A stretch of 64,000 nucleotides of DNA from JAHRAW01 sp965243285 (GCA_965243285.1 OZ251537.1:1302001-1366000), one strand, 5' to 3'. Counted from the stretch's first letter, positions 8,170 through 18,031 are shown. The notes: a model not told the origin generated them from the sequence alone. A program made the numbers and translations.

Positions 8170-9498
8170 ATGCAAGTATCGGTTGAAAAATCCGGCGTTA
8201 TCGAGCGTCGGCTGACGGTTTGCGTGCCGGCCGCCGAGGTCGACCGCGACATCGAAAAACGCTTGGCGAAAGCCGGGCGACAGGCGCGCATTCATGGTTT
8301 TCGCCCCGGCAAGGCGCCGCGCCATCTCATCCGCCAGCGCTATGGCGAGCAAGCGACCAACGAGGCGGTAAGCGACGCCATCCACTCCAGTTATCAAGCG
8401 GCGTTAGGGCAGGAGGCCATCGAACCCGCCGGGCTGTTATCCATCGAGCCGCAACCTTTCGTCGCCGGCGCCGACCTGCAGTATGTCGCCACTATCGAGT
8501 TATACCCGTCGATTCCGGCGCCCACTTTGGCCGGTCGCGCCATCGATAAACCGCTGTGCGAAGTCGCCGAGGTCGATATCGAGCGCACCTTGCAAGAAAT
8601 TCGCGCCCGCCACGCCGACTACCACGCCACCGATGCGGCGGCGGAGAAGGGCGACCGCCTAACCATCGATTTTGCCGGCGAAATAGAGCACAAACCATTC
8701 GCCGGCGGCAGCGCCCAGGGGCATCAATTCGAGCTCGGCGAAGGGCGTATGTTGGCGGGCTTTGATAGCGCCTTGATGGGCGTCAAGCGTGGTGCTTCCA
8801 AGCGCATCGCCATCACCTTCCCGGCCGATTATCCGGCCGCCGAGGTGGCCGGCAAGGCCGCGGAATTTGCGGTGCAAGTGCGCGCCGTGCAGCGCCCGAA
8901 GTGGCCGGCGTTGGATGATGCCTTCGCCGAAAAACTCGGCATCGCCAGCGGCGGCATGGCGAAAATGCGCAGCGAAATCGCCGCCAGCCTGCAACGCGAA
9001 TTAGCGCAGCGCATGCGCGCCACATTGCGCGACCGAGTGATGCACGAACTGCTGCAGGCGAACCCCATCGAGGCCCCCAAAGGGCTGGTGGAAGCCGAAA
9101 TCGACCGCGTCATAGCGTCGATTAAAGCGCAAACTGAGGCCCGCCAAAAATCCCTCGGCGCCGCCGCCGGCATCGCCCGGCCGACCGAAGAGCGCGCAAC
9201 CTTCGCCGCAGAAGCCCGTCGGCAGGTGATTTTGGGTTTAATCGCGCGCCACATCATCGCCCAAGAAAACATGCAACCCGAGGCCGCCGCGGTGCGGGCG
9301 CGGGTCGAAGAAATGGCCGGCAGTTATGATGACGGCGCCGCCATGATCGACTGGCACTACGCCGAGCCGAGCCGCCTGGCGCGCGTCGAAGCCATGGTGT
9401 TAGAAGAGCAGCTGGTTGCGCGTATGTTAGAGACCGCCGAAGTGACCGAAAAACCCGTGTCATTCCAAGATTTTATGAACCCCAAGCCGACGCCATAA
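8170..9498 (+). CDS. tig: Trigger factor
   Basis: Ribosome-bound chaperone with peptidyl-prolyl isomerase activity, 442 residues (about 432 in E. coli). The N-terminal ribosome-binding domain carries the signature GFRPGKAPRHLIRQRYG (G-F-R-x-G-x-x-P). The FKBP-like domain spans about 155-240 (KGDRLTIDFAGEI, FELGEGRMLAGFDSALMGVKRG). A helical C-terminal chaperone domain follows. It heads the conserved tig-clpP-clpX-lon block, linking nascent-chain folding with proteolysis. No Shine-Dalgarno is visible before the ATG. A short insertion, roughly KSLGAAAGIARPTEERATF, sits in the C-terminal arm. Confidence 0.97.
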   Translation: MQVSVEKSGVIERRLTVCVPAAEVDRDIEKRLAKAGRQARIHGFRPGKAPRHLIRQRYGEQATNEAVSDAIHSSYQAALGQEAIEPAGLLSIEPQPFVAGADLQYVATIELYPSIPAPTLAGRAIDKPLCEVAEVDIERTLQEIRARHADYHATDAAAEKGDRLTIDFAGEIEHKPFAGGSAQGHQFELGEGRMLAGFDSALMGVKRGASKRIAITFPADYPAAEVAGKAAEFAVQVRAVQRPKWPALDDAFAEKLGIASGGMAKMRSEIAASLQRELAQRMRATLRDRVMHELLQANPIEAPKGLVEAEIDRVIASIKAQTEARQKSLGAAAGIARPTEERATFAAEARRQVILGLIARHIIAQENMQPEAAAVRARVEEMAGSYDDGAAMIDWHYAEPSRLARVEAMVLEEQLVARMLETAEVTEKPVSFQDFMNPKPTP

Positions 9499-9593
9499 AC
9501 GCACTCTCATCCATCCGCCGCCATCAACGCATAGTCATAAACTTGGCCGTTATAAACCCAGCCACCGGCTCACCGCACCGAGCACGCTCCGCC

Positions 9594-10226
9594 ATGCCTT
9601 ATTCGAAAAATTTGCCCGCCGCCGCCCTGAATCTGGTCCCCATGGTGGTGGAAACCACCGGTCGCGGCGAGCGCGCCTATGACATCTATTCGCGGCTGCT
9701 AAAAGAGCGCGTGGTGTTTTTGGTCGGGCAGTTTGAGGATCAGATGGCCAATCTCATCGTTGCGCAATTGCTGTTCCTCGAATCGGAAAATCCGGAAAAA
9801 GACATCTCGCTGTATATCAACAGCCCCGGCGGAATCGTCTCCTCCGGCTTGGCCATCTACGACACCATGCAGTTCATCCGCCCCGATGTCAGCACCGTCT
9901 GCATCGGTCAGGCGGCCAGCATGGGGGCGGTGATTCTCGCCGGCGGGGCGCCGCAAAAACGCCACGCGCTGCCGCACTCGCGGGTGATGATTCACCAGCC
10001 TATGGGCGGCTCCAAGGGCCAAGCCTCCGACATTGAAATCCACACTCGCGAAATTTTGGGGATGCGTGAAAAACTCAACCAAATTTTCGTGGCGCACACC
10101 GGCCAACCCATCGAGCGCATTCAAACTGACACCGACCGCGATTATTTTCTGAGTGCCGATGAGGCCATCGAGTACGGCATTATCGACTCAGTGCTGAATC
10201 TGCGCGAGGATGCCAAAAAAACATAA
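9594..10226 (+). CDS. clpP: ATP-dependent Clp protease proteolytic subunit
   Basis: Serine protease subunit that stacks with ClpX. I use the ATG at 9594 (MPYSKNLPAAALNLVPMVVETT), giving 210 residues. A TTG at 9543 extends the frame, but the extension is unlike the family. Catalytic Ser lies in GQAASMGAVILAGG and His in HSRVMIHQPMGG; the catalytic Asp is expected in the TDTDRDYFLSADEA region. The N-terminal LVPMVVETTGRGERAYDIYSRL is the usual mature start region. clpX begins close behind, so the genes are surely cotranscribed. Confidence 0.97.
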   Translation: MPYSKNLPAAALNLVPMVVETTGRGERAYDIYSRLLKERVVFLVGQFEDQMANLIVAQLLFLESENPEKDISLYINSPGGIVSSGLAIYDTMQFIRPDVSTVCIGQAASMGAVILAGGAPQKRHALPHSRVMIHQPMGGSKGQASDIEIHTREILGMREKLNQIFVAHTGQPIERIQTDTDRDYFLSADEAIEYGIIDSVLNLREDAKKT

Positions 10227-10305
10227 ATCTTCGGCGCCGCAAAACCAGCGGCGGCAATTTGCGCCGCCCCCGGCCCCCCTACTTCCCGAACCAATCCATC
10301 ATCTA

Positions 10306-11619
10306 ATGGCTGAAGACAGGCATCTGAAAACCCCAAAGCCGTTGTATTGCTCATTTTGCGGCAAAAACCAGCATGAGGTTCGCAAACTGATCGCCGGCCC
10401 GCAGGTGTTCGTGTGCGACGAATGCGTAGACCTATGCAACGACATCATCCGCGACGAGGGCGGCGCCCATGGCGATGCCAATGACGCCGGGCGCGCCACC
10501 TTCCCCATCCCGCCGAAAATCCACGCCATTCTCGATGAATATGTCATCGGCCAGCAAAACGCCAAAAAAACCCTCGCGGTGGCGGTATACAACCACTACA
10601 AACGCATGGAAAACGAGGATGCGGCGGACCAGGTGGACATCTCCAAAAGCAATATTTTGTTGATCGGCCCCACCGGCTCGGGCAAGACATTGCTGGCGGA
10701 AACCCTCGCCCGGCAACTCGAAGTGCCGTTCACCATCGCCGACGCCACCACCCTCACCGAGGCCGGCTATGTGGGCGAGGATGTCGAGAACATCATCCAA
10801 AAGTTGCTGCAAGCCTGCGATTACGACATCGAAAAAGCCCAACTCGGCATCGTCTACATAGACGAGATCGACAAAATTTCGCGCAAATCCGCCAACCCTT
10901 CCATCACCCGCGATGTCTCCGGCGAAGGCGTGCAGCAGGCCTTGCTGAAATTGATCGAGGGCACCATCGCTTCGATTCCGCCCCAGGGCGGGCGCAAACA
11001 TCCGCAGCAAGAGTTTCTGCAGGTCGATACCCGCAACATCTTGTTCATCTGCGGCGGCGCCTTCGCCGGCATGGAAAAGGTGATTCAAGAGCGCACCGAA
11101 AAATCCGGCATCGGCTTCGGCGCCGACATCAAGGAGAAATCCGCCGACGATCGCGCCAATGAATTGCTGCGCGAGCTAGAGCCGGAAGATCTCATCAAAT
11201 ACGGCTTGATTCCTGAGTTCATCGGCCGCTTGCCGGTGGTGGCGGTGCTGGAGGAATTGGCTCAGGAATCCTTGATTCGCATCCTCACCGAGCCGCGCAA
11301 CGCGCTCACCAAGCAGTACGCCAAGCTGTTCAAAATCGAGGGCGTGGAGTTGGAGTTTCGCCCCGAGGCATTGCGTTGCATCGCCGAAAAAGCGATGCGG
11401 CGCAAGGGCGGCGCGCGCGGCTTGCGCTCGATTCTCGAAACCGCCCTGCTGGACACCATGTATGAGTTGCCGTCCATGGCTGGCATCGCCCGCGTTATCG
11501 TCGATGAATCGGTTATCGACCAGGGTTCGCGGCCGCTGTATGTCTACCGCGACAGCAGCGAAGGCGCGGCCGGCGAAAACCAGCCGCAACAACAAATCGC
11601 CGCGGGCCTCGCATCATGA
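10306..11619 (+). CDS. clpX: Clp protease ATPase and unfoldase subunit ClpX
   Basis: AAA+ unfoldase that delivers substrates to ClpP. The ATG at 10306 gives 437 residues beginning MAEDRHLKTPKPLYCSFCGK, matching the E. coli start. The frame is open to 10210, overlapping clpP, but that extension is low complexity. The four-cysteine zinc domain reads CSFCGK...CDECVDLC. Walker A is GPTGSGKT and Walker B is VYIDEIDK. RKHPQQEFLQVDT, typical of ClpX, is present, as are sensor-2 residues in GARGLRSI. The stop overlaps the lon start as ATGA, implying translational coupling. Confidence 0.97.
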   Translation: MAEDRHLKTPKPLYCSFCGKNQHEVRKLIAGPQVFVCDECVDLCNDIIRDEGGAHGDANDAGRATFPIPPKIHAILDEYVIGQQNAKKTLAVAVYNHYKRMENEDAADQVDISKSNILLIGPTGSGKTLLAETLARQLEVPFTIADATTLTEAGYVGEDVENIIQKLLQACDYDIEKAQLGIVYIDEIDKISRKSANPSITRDVSGEGVQQALLKLIEGTIASIPPQGGRKHPQQEFLQVDTRNILFICGGAFAGMEKVIQERTEKSGIGFGADIKEKSADDRANELLRELEPEDLIKYGLIPEFIGRLPVVAVLEELAQESLIRILTEPRNALTKQYAKLFKIEGVELEFRPEALRCIAEKAMRRKGGARGLRSILETALLDTMYELPSMAGIARVIVDESVIDQGSRPLYVYRDSSEGAAGENQPQQQIAAGLAS

Positions 11620-14078
11620 CGCCCCCCAAGGCGCCCCCCAAGGCTGATGCGCCGGTAGTCGACGGGGCCGATTTGCCGGTGTTGCCGTTGCGCGATGTGG
11701 TGGTTTTTCCGCACATGGTGATTCCGCTGTTCGTCGGTCGGGCGCGCTCCATCAAGGCGCTGGAGATGGCGATGCCCACCGGCAAGCATATTATGCTGGT
11801 GGCGCAAAAAGACGCGGCGCAAGATTCCCCGACCCCGGACGGGCTCTATCGGGTGGGCACCGTGGCCTCTGTTTTGCAGCTGCTGAAGATGCCGGATGAC
11901 ACCGTCAAAGTGTTGGTGGAGGGCGAGCGCCGCGCCCGCATAACCGCCTTTACTCATGATTTGAAGGATGCCGACGCCAGCATCTCTTGCCGGGTGGCGC
12001 TGCTCGATGACGCGCCGGAAACATCCCGGGAAACCGATGTGCTGGTGCGCGCGGTGTCCGCCGAATTTGAGAAATACATCAAGCTGAACACCAAAATTCC
12101 GCCGGAGATTCTCACCGCTTTGGCTGGCGTCGATAACCCCGGGCGGGTGGCCGACACCGTGGCCGCCCACCTCAATCTAAAAAACGCCGCCAAACAAAAA
12201 ATTCTGGAGTTACTGGTCGTCGCCGAGCGTCTGGAGCAAATTCTCGGCGTGATGGATTCGGAAATCGATCTATTGCAGGTGGAAAAACGGATTCGCATCC
12301 GCGTCAAAAAACAAATGGAGAAAGGTCAGCGCGAGTATTATCTCAACGAGCAGATCAAGGCCATCCAAAAGGAATTGGGCGATTTGGACGGCATCCCCAA
12401 CGAACACGACGATCTAGCGCGCAAAATTGCCGAATCCGGCATGTCCGGCGAAGCGCGCGCCAAGGCCGATGGCGAGTTGAAAAAACTCAAGATGATGTCG
12501 CCCATGTCGGCCGAGGCGACCGTGGTGCGGAATTACCTCGACTGGTTGTTGGCGGTGCCGTGGAAAAAACACAGCCGCGTATCCAAGGATTTGGCGAAGG
12601 CGCAGAAAATACTCGACCACGACCACTACGGCCTGGCGAAGATCAAGGAGCGGATTCTCGAATATCTGGCGGTGCGGTTGCGGGTGAAAAAATCCAAGGC
12701 CGCCATCTTGTGCTTGGTAGGCCCGCCCGGGGTCGGCAAAACCTCATTAGGGCAGTCGATAGCGCGCGCCACTAACCGTAAATTTCTACGCATGTCGTTA
12801 GGCGGGGTGCGCGATGAGGCGGAAATTCGCGGCCACCGCCGCACCTATATCGGCTCGATGCCGGGCAAGGTCATTCAAAATATGGCCAAGGCGAAAACGC
12901 GCAACCCGCTGTTTATGTTAGACGAAGTGGACAAAATGTCTATGGATTTCCGTGGCGACCCGTCGTCGGCGTTGCTCGAAGTGCTCGACCCGGAGCAAAA
13001 TCATGCTTTCGGCGACCATTATTTAGAGGTCGATTACGATCTCTCCGATGTCATGTTCATCGCCACCGCCAACACCCTCAACATTCCCGACCCGTTGCGC
13101 GACCGCATGGAGGTGATTCGCATCTCCGGCTACACCGAAGAGGAAAAACACGAGATCGCCATGCGTTATTTGGTGCCCAAACAGCGCCGCAACAACGGCT
13201 TGAAGGAATCGGAAGTCAATCTCAGCGAGCAAGCGGTGCGGGAGATCATCGCGGCCTGGACTCGCGAGGCCGGGGTGCGCAATCTGGAGCGCGAAATCGC
13301 CAAAATCTTCCGCAAGGTAGTGAAGGAGTTATTGCTCAACAAGGCTAAGAAAAAGATCAGCATCGCCCCTAAAATGCTGGAAAAATATCTCGGCGTAAAG
13401 CGCTTCCGCCGCAACGGCATCGAAAAACAAAACAAGGTCGGCCAAGTAATCGGTCTGGCGTGGACCGAAGTGGGCGGCGAATTGCTAAGCATCGAGAGCG
13501 TGGTGATGCCCGGCAAGGGCAAGCATGTATTCACCGGCAAGCTGGGCAATGTGATGCAAGAATCGATCACCGCCGCCATCAGCGTGGTGCGCAGCCGCAG
13601 CGTGCAGTGGGGCATCGCCGCGGATTTTCACCAAAACCAAGACATCCACATCCATGTGCCCGAAGGCGCCACGCCGAAGGACGGCCCCAGCGCCGGCACC
13701 GGCATGTGCATCGCCATCGTCTCGGCGCTGACCGGCATCGCGGCGCGTTCCAATGTCGCCATGACCGGCGAAATCACCCTGCGCGGCGAGGTGTTGCCGG
13801 TGGGCGGACTCAAGGAGAAATTGCTGGCGGCGCATCGCGCCGGACTGAAGACGGCGCTGGTTCCGCATGAAAATATTCGCGACCTGCAGGAAATACCGGA
13901 AAAAATCCGCAGCGAGTTGGACATCAAGCCAGTTAAGTGGATAGACGAGGTCATCGACTTGGCGCTAGAGTCGATGCCGCACCCGGTCTGCGCCGACAAG
14001 CCCGACTTGGGAAAAACCGCGGCAAAAATCCGCCGCAAAAAAAAGGAGGAATCTGACTCGGGGGTAATCGCGCACTGA
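11616..14078 (+). CDS. lon: ATP-dependent protease Lon
   Basis: Single-chain AAA+ protease that degrades misfolded and regulatory proteins, 820 residues. The N-terminal substrate domain begins at LPVLPLRDVVVFPHMVIPLFVGR. Walker A is GPPGVGKT and Walker B is LFMLDEVDKM. The serine of the Ser-Lys dyad lies in PKDGPSAGTGMCIA, and the lysine in VGGLKEKLLAAHRAG. The start ATG overlaps the clpX stop. The C-terminal tail is Lys-rich (KIRRKKKEESDSG). A GC hairpin follows the stop. Confidence 0.97.
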   Translation: MTPPKAPPKADAPVVDGADLPVLPLRDVVVFPHMVIPLFVGRARSIKALEMAMPTGKHIMLVAQKDAAQDSPTPDGLYRVGTVASVLQLLKMPDDTVKVLVEGERRARITAFTHDLKDADASISCRVALLDDAPETSRETDVLVRAVSAEFEKYIKLNTKIPPEILTALAGVDNPGRVADTVAAHLNLKNAAKQKILELLVVAERLEQILGVMDSEIDLLQVEKRIRIRVKKQMEKGQREYYLNEQIKAIQKELGDLDGIPNEHDDLARKIAESGMSGEARAKADGELKKLKMMSPMSAEATVVRNYLDWLLAVPWKKHSRVSKDLAKAQKILDHDHYGLAKIKERILEYLAVRLRVKKSKAAILCLVGPPGVGKTSLGQSIARATNRKFLRMSLGGVRDEAEIRGHRRTYIGSMPGKVIQNMAKAKTRNPLFMLDEVDKMSMDFRGDPSSALLEVLDPEQNHAFGDHYLEVDYDLSDVMFIATANTLNIPDPLRDRMEVIRISGYTEEEKHEIAMRYLVPKQRRNNGLKESEVNLSEQAVREIIAAWTREAGVRNLEREIAKIFRKVVKELLLNKAKKKISIAPKMLEKYLGVKRFRRNGIEKQNKVGQVIGLAWTEVGGELLSIESVVMPGKGKHVFTGKLGNVMQESITAAISVVRSRSVQWGIAADFHQNQDIHIHVPEGATPKDGPSAGTGMCIAIVSALTGIAARSNVAMTGEITLRGEVLPVGGLKEKLLAAHRAGLKTALVPHENIRDLQEIPEKIRSELDIKPVKWIDEVIDLALESMPHPVCADKPDLGKTAAKIRRKKKEESDSGVIAH

Positions 14079-14082
14079 ACCC

Positions 14083-14113
14083 CGGCTAGCGCGAACACCT
14101 AGTTTGCTAGCCG
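14083..14113 (+). terminator. Hairpin after lon, possible terminator
   Basis: CGGCTAGC and GCTAGCCG form an 8 bp stem around a 15-base loop a few bases after the lon stop. No T-run follows, so a rho-independent role is uncertain. Confidence 0.35.
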
Positions 14114-14197
14114 ATAAAGCGCGCGCGTCAAGTCGTTTTCATCCAATTCTCTGGTGAATTCATGCCGGAGTCGCCGAAAAATGGGGGCTGTCGGTTC

Positions 14198-14227
14198 TTG
14201 CTTTTTGCCCCATGCATTCACTATGAT
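14198..14227 (+). promoter_or_regulatory. Candidate promoter for hupB
   Basis: TTGCTT (14198-14203), 18 bp spacer, TATGAT (14222-14227). It would give hupB a leader of about 120 bases. Confidence 0.38.
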
Positions 14228-14353
14228 TGCCTCCCTCGCAAGCCTGGCTTGCTGGCTGTCAGTGGAATCGCGTTGCCAAACTCGAAGCGATGCATTTTCC
14301 GAATCACCCGTTACAACAATTCACCATATTAACCCAGTAGAGGAGTTCTGATT

Positions 14354-14626
14354 ATGAATAAAGCTGATCTGATAGAGGCGGTTTCATCGCGCGCGAGCCT
14401 GAGCAAAAGTGATGCCGCCGCCGCGGTTGACGCGGTGTTTGACGCTATCAGCGGCACCTTGTCCAACCAAGGCACGGTGTCGTTAATTGGTTTCGGCACC
14501 TTTTCCACCAGCAACCGCGCGGCGCGCACCGGACGCAACCCGCGCACCGGCGAAACCATCAACATCGCCGCCACTTGCGTGCCTAAATTCAAGCCCGGCA
14601 AAAGTTTGAAGGAAGCGGTCAACTAA
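14354..14626 (+). CDS. hupB: DNA-binding protein HU-beta
   Basis: 90-residue nucleoid protein that bends DNA without sequence specificity. It starts MNKADLIEAVSSRASLSKSDA. The DNA-binding arm has the family core GRNPRTGETINIAA, and FKPGKSLKEAVN closes the fold. GFGTFSTSNRAARTGRNP is the standard HU signature. A good ribosome site, AGAGGAG, precedes the ATG. Position after lon matches the usual gammaproteobacterial order. HU versus IHF is settled by the placement and the short C-terminus. Confidence 0.96.
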   Translation: MNKADLIEAVSSRASLSKSDAAAAVDAVFDAISGTLSNQGTVSLIGFGTFSTSNRAARTGRNPRTGETINIAATCVPKFKPGKSLKEAVN

Positions 14627-14642
14627 ACGCCGTCTAAACCGC

Positions 14643-14718
14643 GGGCGCTTAGCTCAGCTGGCAGAGCGTCGCCCTTACAAGGCGAAGGTCGCAGGTTCGA
14701 GCCCTGCAGCGCCCACCA
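14643..14718 (+). tRNA. tRNA-Val (TAC)
   Basis: Acceptor GGGCGCT/AGCGCCC, anticodon loop CTTACAA with TAC, T-loop GTTCGAGC, encoded CCA. Confidence 0.95.
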
Positions 14719-14726
14719 TGTTTTGA

Positions 14727-14803
14727 GGAGCGGTAGTTCAGCTGGTTAGAATACCGGCCTGTCACGCCGGGGGTCGCGGGTTCGAATCCCGTCCGCTCCG
14801 CCA
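14727..14803 (+). tRNA. tRNA-Asp (GTC)
   Basis: Acceptor GGAGCGG/CCGCTCC, anticodon loop CTGTCAC with GTC, T-loop GTTCGAAT, encoded CCA. It lies eight bases after tRNA-Val, so both likely come from one transcript. Confidence 0.95.
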
Positions 14804-14811
14804 AATAAGAA

Positions 14812-14843
14812 AAATGCGAGACCGCAAGGTTTCGCATTTTTTT
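14812..14843 (+). terminator. Rho-independent terminator of the tRNA-Val/tRNA-Asp unit
   Basis: ATGCGAGACC, loop GCAA, GGTTTCGCAT (one G-T pair), followed by eight T. Confidence 0.85.
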
Positions 14844-14860
14844 TGCGCCCAAGTCGTGCA

Positions 14861-14890
14861 TTGGGCCGCACCCTGGCGATGGGGTACAAT
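14861..14890 (+). promoter_or_regulatory. Candidate promoter for ppiD
   Basis: TTGGGC (14861-14866), 18 bp spacer, TACAAT (14885-14890), about 55 bases before the ppiD ATG and just past the tRNA terminator. Confidence 0.35.
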
Positions 14891-14945
14891 GCGCCCGGCG
14901 GCCGCATCGCGCCGCCCCTAATAACCCAACCATTCGATACTCATC

Positions 14946-16943
14946 ATGTTGACGCAAATTCGCGCCCGTGCTTCGGGCTGGCTGGCGTGGGTGATCGTAA
15001 TTTTGATCACCATCCCGTTCGCGCTGTGGGGAATCCAGTCGTATTTCGAAAATTCTCCAGAAAGTCCGGTGGCCACGGTCAACGGCGAGGAAATCTCGGT
15101 TTATGCTTTCCAAAACGAGCTATCGCGGCAGCGCCGGGCGATGCTGCAAAACGGCAATGCCGACCCGGCCTCGCTAGATAGCATCGACATGCGAACTCGG
15201 GCGCTGGAATCCATGATCGACGAGCGCTTGCTCAACCAATATGTGCTCGACAACCGCTACCAAGTGTCCGACCGCGAATTGCGGCAGCGCATCGAATCCA
15301 ACCCATCGTTTGTCGAGGAGGGCAAATTCGACCCGAATTTATACCGCAATATCTTGCGTTCCAACGGTTTGACGGCGCAGTTTTACGAGACCACCGAGCG
15401 CCAAAATGCCGCTATCGGGCAGCTGTCGGCGGCGGTGGTGGGCACAGCCTTTGTAGACAAAGCTGAGATCGACCGCTTGCTGGCGTTGCAAGCGCAGACG
15501 CGCCGAGCCGACTATGCGCTGTTGCCGGCGCAGCGTTTCGCCGCCGACATCGCCATCGAGGACGCCGATATTGAACAGCAATACGAAGATAATTTAGCCG
15601 CTTACGAGAATCCGGCGCGCATCAAGGTGGATTATATCGAGCTCAGCGTGGATGGCTTGGCGGCGACCATCGAGCCCACCGCCGATGAGGTCGAAGATCT
15701 CTACCGGCAAACCATCGAGCGCCACAAACAACCGGAAACCCGCAAAGCCAGCCACATTCTGTTCAGCGTCGAGGCCGACGATGCCGCAGCCGAGCCAGCG
15801 GCGGATGAGGATGGGGATGGGGATGTTGCCGATGCAGCCGGCGATGCGGCGCTGGCGCAAGCCGAAGCGGTGCTGGCGCAAGCGCTGGCGGGCGACGATT
15901 TCGCCGAGTTGGCGAAACTCCATTCCGGCGACACCGGCTCGAAGGAGAAGGGCGGCGACCTCGGCGTAGTGGCGCGCGGGCAGATGGTCAAGCCGTTCGA
16001 GGACGCGGTTTTCGACATGACCGAGGGCGAGATTCGCGGCCCGATAAAAACCCGCTTCGGCTATCACATCATCAAACTGACCGAGCTGCAGGGCGAGCGG
16101 CAGAAGCCATTGACCGAGGTGCGCGTCGAAGTAATCGCCGAGGCGAAGAAAAATCAGGCTGAGAATTTGTTCGCCGAAATGGGCGAATCGTTCGCGAATC
16201 TAGTGTTCGAATTCCCGGATAGCCTGGCCGTCGCCGCCGAGGAACTCGGCCTCGAAGTGAAACAAACCGATTGGTTCACCGCCGCCGGGGCCGCGGACGA
16301 GGCCGATGACGCGAGCGGGTTGGTGAGCGAAGATAAGATTCGCCAAGCCGCTTTCAGCGAAGAAGTGGTGGATGATGATGTAAACAGCGCCGCCATCGAG
16401 CTGAGTCTTGACCACTTGGCGGCGATTCGCAAGGCCGATTACGAAGCCGCCCACCCGCAACCGTATACCCAAGTGCGCGATGCCATCGAGCAAGATTTGG
16501 TGGCCCAAGAATCGCGCCGCCAGACCGAGAAACTCGGCGACCAATTGAGCGCCGAGTTGGTCGGCGGGGCACTCGCCTGGGACGATTTTCTGGCGCAACA
16601 AAAACTGGAGGCCGCCACTTTGGACCCGCAACGCGGCCAAGCGTCCGCCGACCTAACCGCCCTCGAAGCGGCGGTGTTCTCGCATGCCCATCCAGCGGCC
16701 GGCGCGGTCGTCTACGGCGGCGTTCTCCTGGACAATGGCGACTACGCTATCTATGCCCTGAAGGAAGTGCTCGCCGGAGATGGCGACAGCGTGGACGAAG
16801 ACCAGCGCAGCAGTTTGCGGGCGCAATTACTGGCGCGCGATGGCGAAGATTTTTTCAAACAATTCCTCACCAGCCTGCGCGAACAAGCCAAATTATCGGT
16901 CGATCAAGGGCAACTGCAAAACCCGACTGCCAGCCGGCAGTGA
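14946..16943 (+). CDS. ppiD: Periplasmic folding chaperone PpiD (SurA/PpiD family)
   Basis: 665-residue inner-membrane-anchored periplasmic chaperone. A single N-terminal anchor (GWLAWVIVILITIPFALWGI) is followed by the SurA_N-type domain (VNGEEISVYAFQNELSRQRRAM). A parvulin domain follows at about 265-380 (ASHILFSV, GGDLGVVARGQMVKPFEDAVF, TRFGYHIIKL). An acidic insertion (DDAAAEPAADEDGDGDVADAAGDAA) interrupts the parvulin domain after SHILFSV, another low-complexity loop expansion in this genome. The position after hupB matches the family's usual context. Parvulin activity in PpiD is weak in known members. Confidence 0.9.
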   Translation: MLTQIRARASGWLAWVIVILITIPFALWGIQSYFENSPESPVATVNGEEISVYAFQNELSRQRRAMLQNGNADPASLDSIDMRTRALESMIDERLLNQYVLDNRYQVSDRELRQRIESNPSFVEEGKFDPNLYRNILRSNGLTAQFYETTERQNAAIGQLSAAVVGTAFVDKAEIDRLLALQAQTRRADYALLPAQRFAADIAIEDADIEQQYEDNLAAYENPARIKVDYIELSVDGLAATIEPTADEVEDLYRQTIERHKQPETRKASHILFSVEADDAAAEPAADEDGDGDVADAAGDAALAQAEAVLAQALAGDDFAELAKLHSGDTGSKEKGGDLGVVARGQMVKPFEDAVFDMTEGEIRGPIKTRFGYHIIKLTELQGERQKPLTEVRVEVIAEAKKNQAENLFAEMGESFANLVFEFPDSLAVAAEELGLEVKQTDWFTAAGAADEADDASGLVSEDKIRQAAFSEEVVDDDVNSAAIELSLDHLAAIRKADYEAAHPQPYTQVRDAIEQDLVAQESRRQTEKLGDQLSAELVGGALAWDDFLAQQKLEAATLDPQRGQASADLTALEAAVFSHAHPAAGAVVYGGVLLDNGDYAIYALKEVLAGDGDSVDEDQRSSLRAQLLARDGEDFFKQFLTSLREQAKLSVDQGQLQNPTASRQ

Positions 16944-16984
16944 TTCACGCCGCGATGCCCCATCCCTTATCCACCGGCGCCAAC

Positions 16985-18031
16985 TTAGCGCAAATCCGTC
17001 ACCGCCCAGCCGACTTCTTCGCCGGCGCGCAAGGGTACGATTTCATCCCCGTCGCCGGCCGCATAGGTGGATTCGACCCGCCACGGGCGTTTTTGCACGG
17101 TGATTTTTCGCGTATTGCGCGCCACGCCATAAAAATCAGCGCCGTGGTGGCTGGCGAAGGCTTCGAGTTTGTGCAGCGCCTGTTGTTGCGCGAACACTTC
17201 GGCGTATAACTCCACCGCCGCATGCGCCGAATAGATGCCGGCGCAGCCGCACGCGGATTCTTTGGCGCGGCGGCTGTGCGGGGCGCTGTCGGTGCCGAGA
17301 AAAAATTTAGGGTCGCCGCCGGTGGCGGCCGCCAATAACGCCAGGCGGTGGCGCTCGCGCTTGAGCACCGGTAAGCAATAGGCGTGCGGTCGCAGGCCGC
17401 CGCGAAACATTTCATTGCGATTGAACATCAAATGATGCGCGGTGATGGTAGCGGCGACACCCGCGCCAGCGTGCTGCACAAAGTGCACGCCCTGCGCGGT
17501 GGTGACATGCTCTAACACGATTTTGAGCTCAGGGATTTCGCGGTGCAGCGGCGCCAAGGTCTGCTCGATATACACCGCCTCGCGGTCATAAACATCCACC
17601 GCTGGGTCGGTGCTTTCGGCATGAATCTGCAAAACCAAACCATGCGTCGCCATGCGCTCTAACACCGCCATCACTTTATTTAGGTGGGTGACGCCGCGCG
17701 CGGAGTGGGTGGTGGCGCCGGCCGGATAGAGTTTGAAAGCGATGATGTGCGCTTGGCGCGCCGCCGCCGCGACCTCGGCCAGCGGCGTTTGGTCAGTAAG
17801 ATACAGCGACATCAGCGGCACAAACGCGCTGCCGGCCGGCGTCGCCGCGATAATTTCAGCGCGATAGGCCAGCGCCTGGGCGACCGTGGTCACCGGCGGC
17901 GACAAATTCGGCATCACCATGGCGCGGCCAAACCGCGCCGCGGTATGCGCCGCCGCACCGGCGAGCATGGCGCCTTGGCGCAGATGCACATGCCAGTCGT
18001 CCGGCTGGGTGATGGTCAAGGTGTCGCGCAT
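16985..18031 (-). CDS. pyrC: Dihydroorotase
   Basis: Zinc amidohydrolase of de novo pyrimidine synthesis that interconverts carbamoyl-aspartate and dihydroorotate. The frame is open to 18127, but family alignment places the start at the ATG at 18031 (MRDTLTITQPDDWHVHLRQG), 348 residues. The HxH zinc ligands are in DWHVHLRQG. Further ligands lie in FKLYPAGATTHS (the carboxylated lysine), LQIHAEST and LEHVTTAQGVHFV; FLGTDSAPHSRRAKE holds the catalytic Asp. It converges on ppiD with a 41 bp gap. Class II (E. coli PyrC) type. Confidence 0.96.
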   Translation of the reverse strand: MRDTLTITQPDDWHVHLRQGAMLAGAAAHTAARFGRAMVMPNLSPPVTTVAQALAYRAEIIAATPAGSAFVPLMSLYLTDQTPLAEVAAAARQAHIIAFKLYPAGATTHSARGVTHLNKVMAVLERMATHGLVLQIHAESTDPAVDVYDREAVYIEQTLAPLHREIPELKIVLEHVTTAQGVHFVQHAGAGVAATITAHHLMFNRNEMFRGGLRPHAYCLPVLKRERHRLALLAAATGGDPKFFLGTDSAPHSRRAKESACGCAGIYSAHAAVELYAEVFAQQQALHKLEAFASHHGADFYGVARNTRKITVQKRPWRVESTYAAGDGDEIVPLRAGEEVGWAVTDLR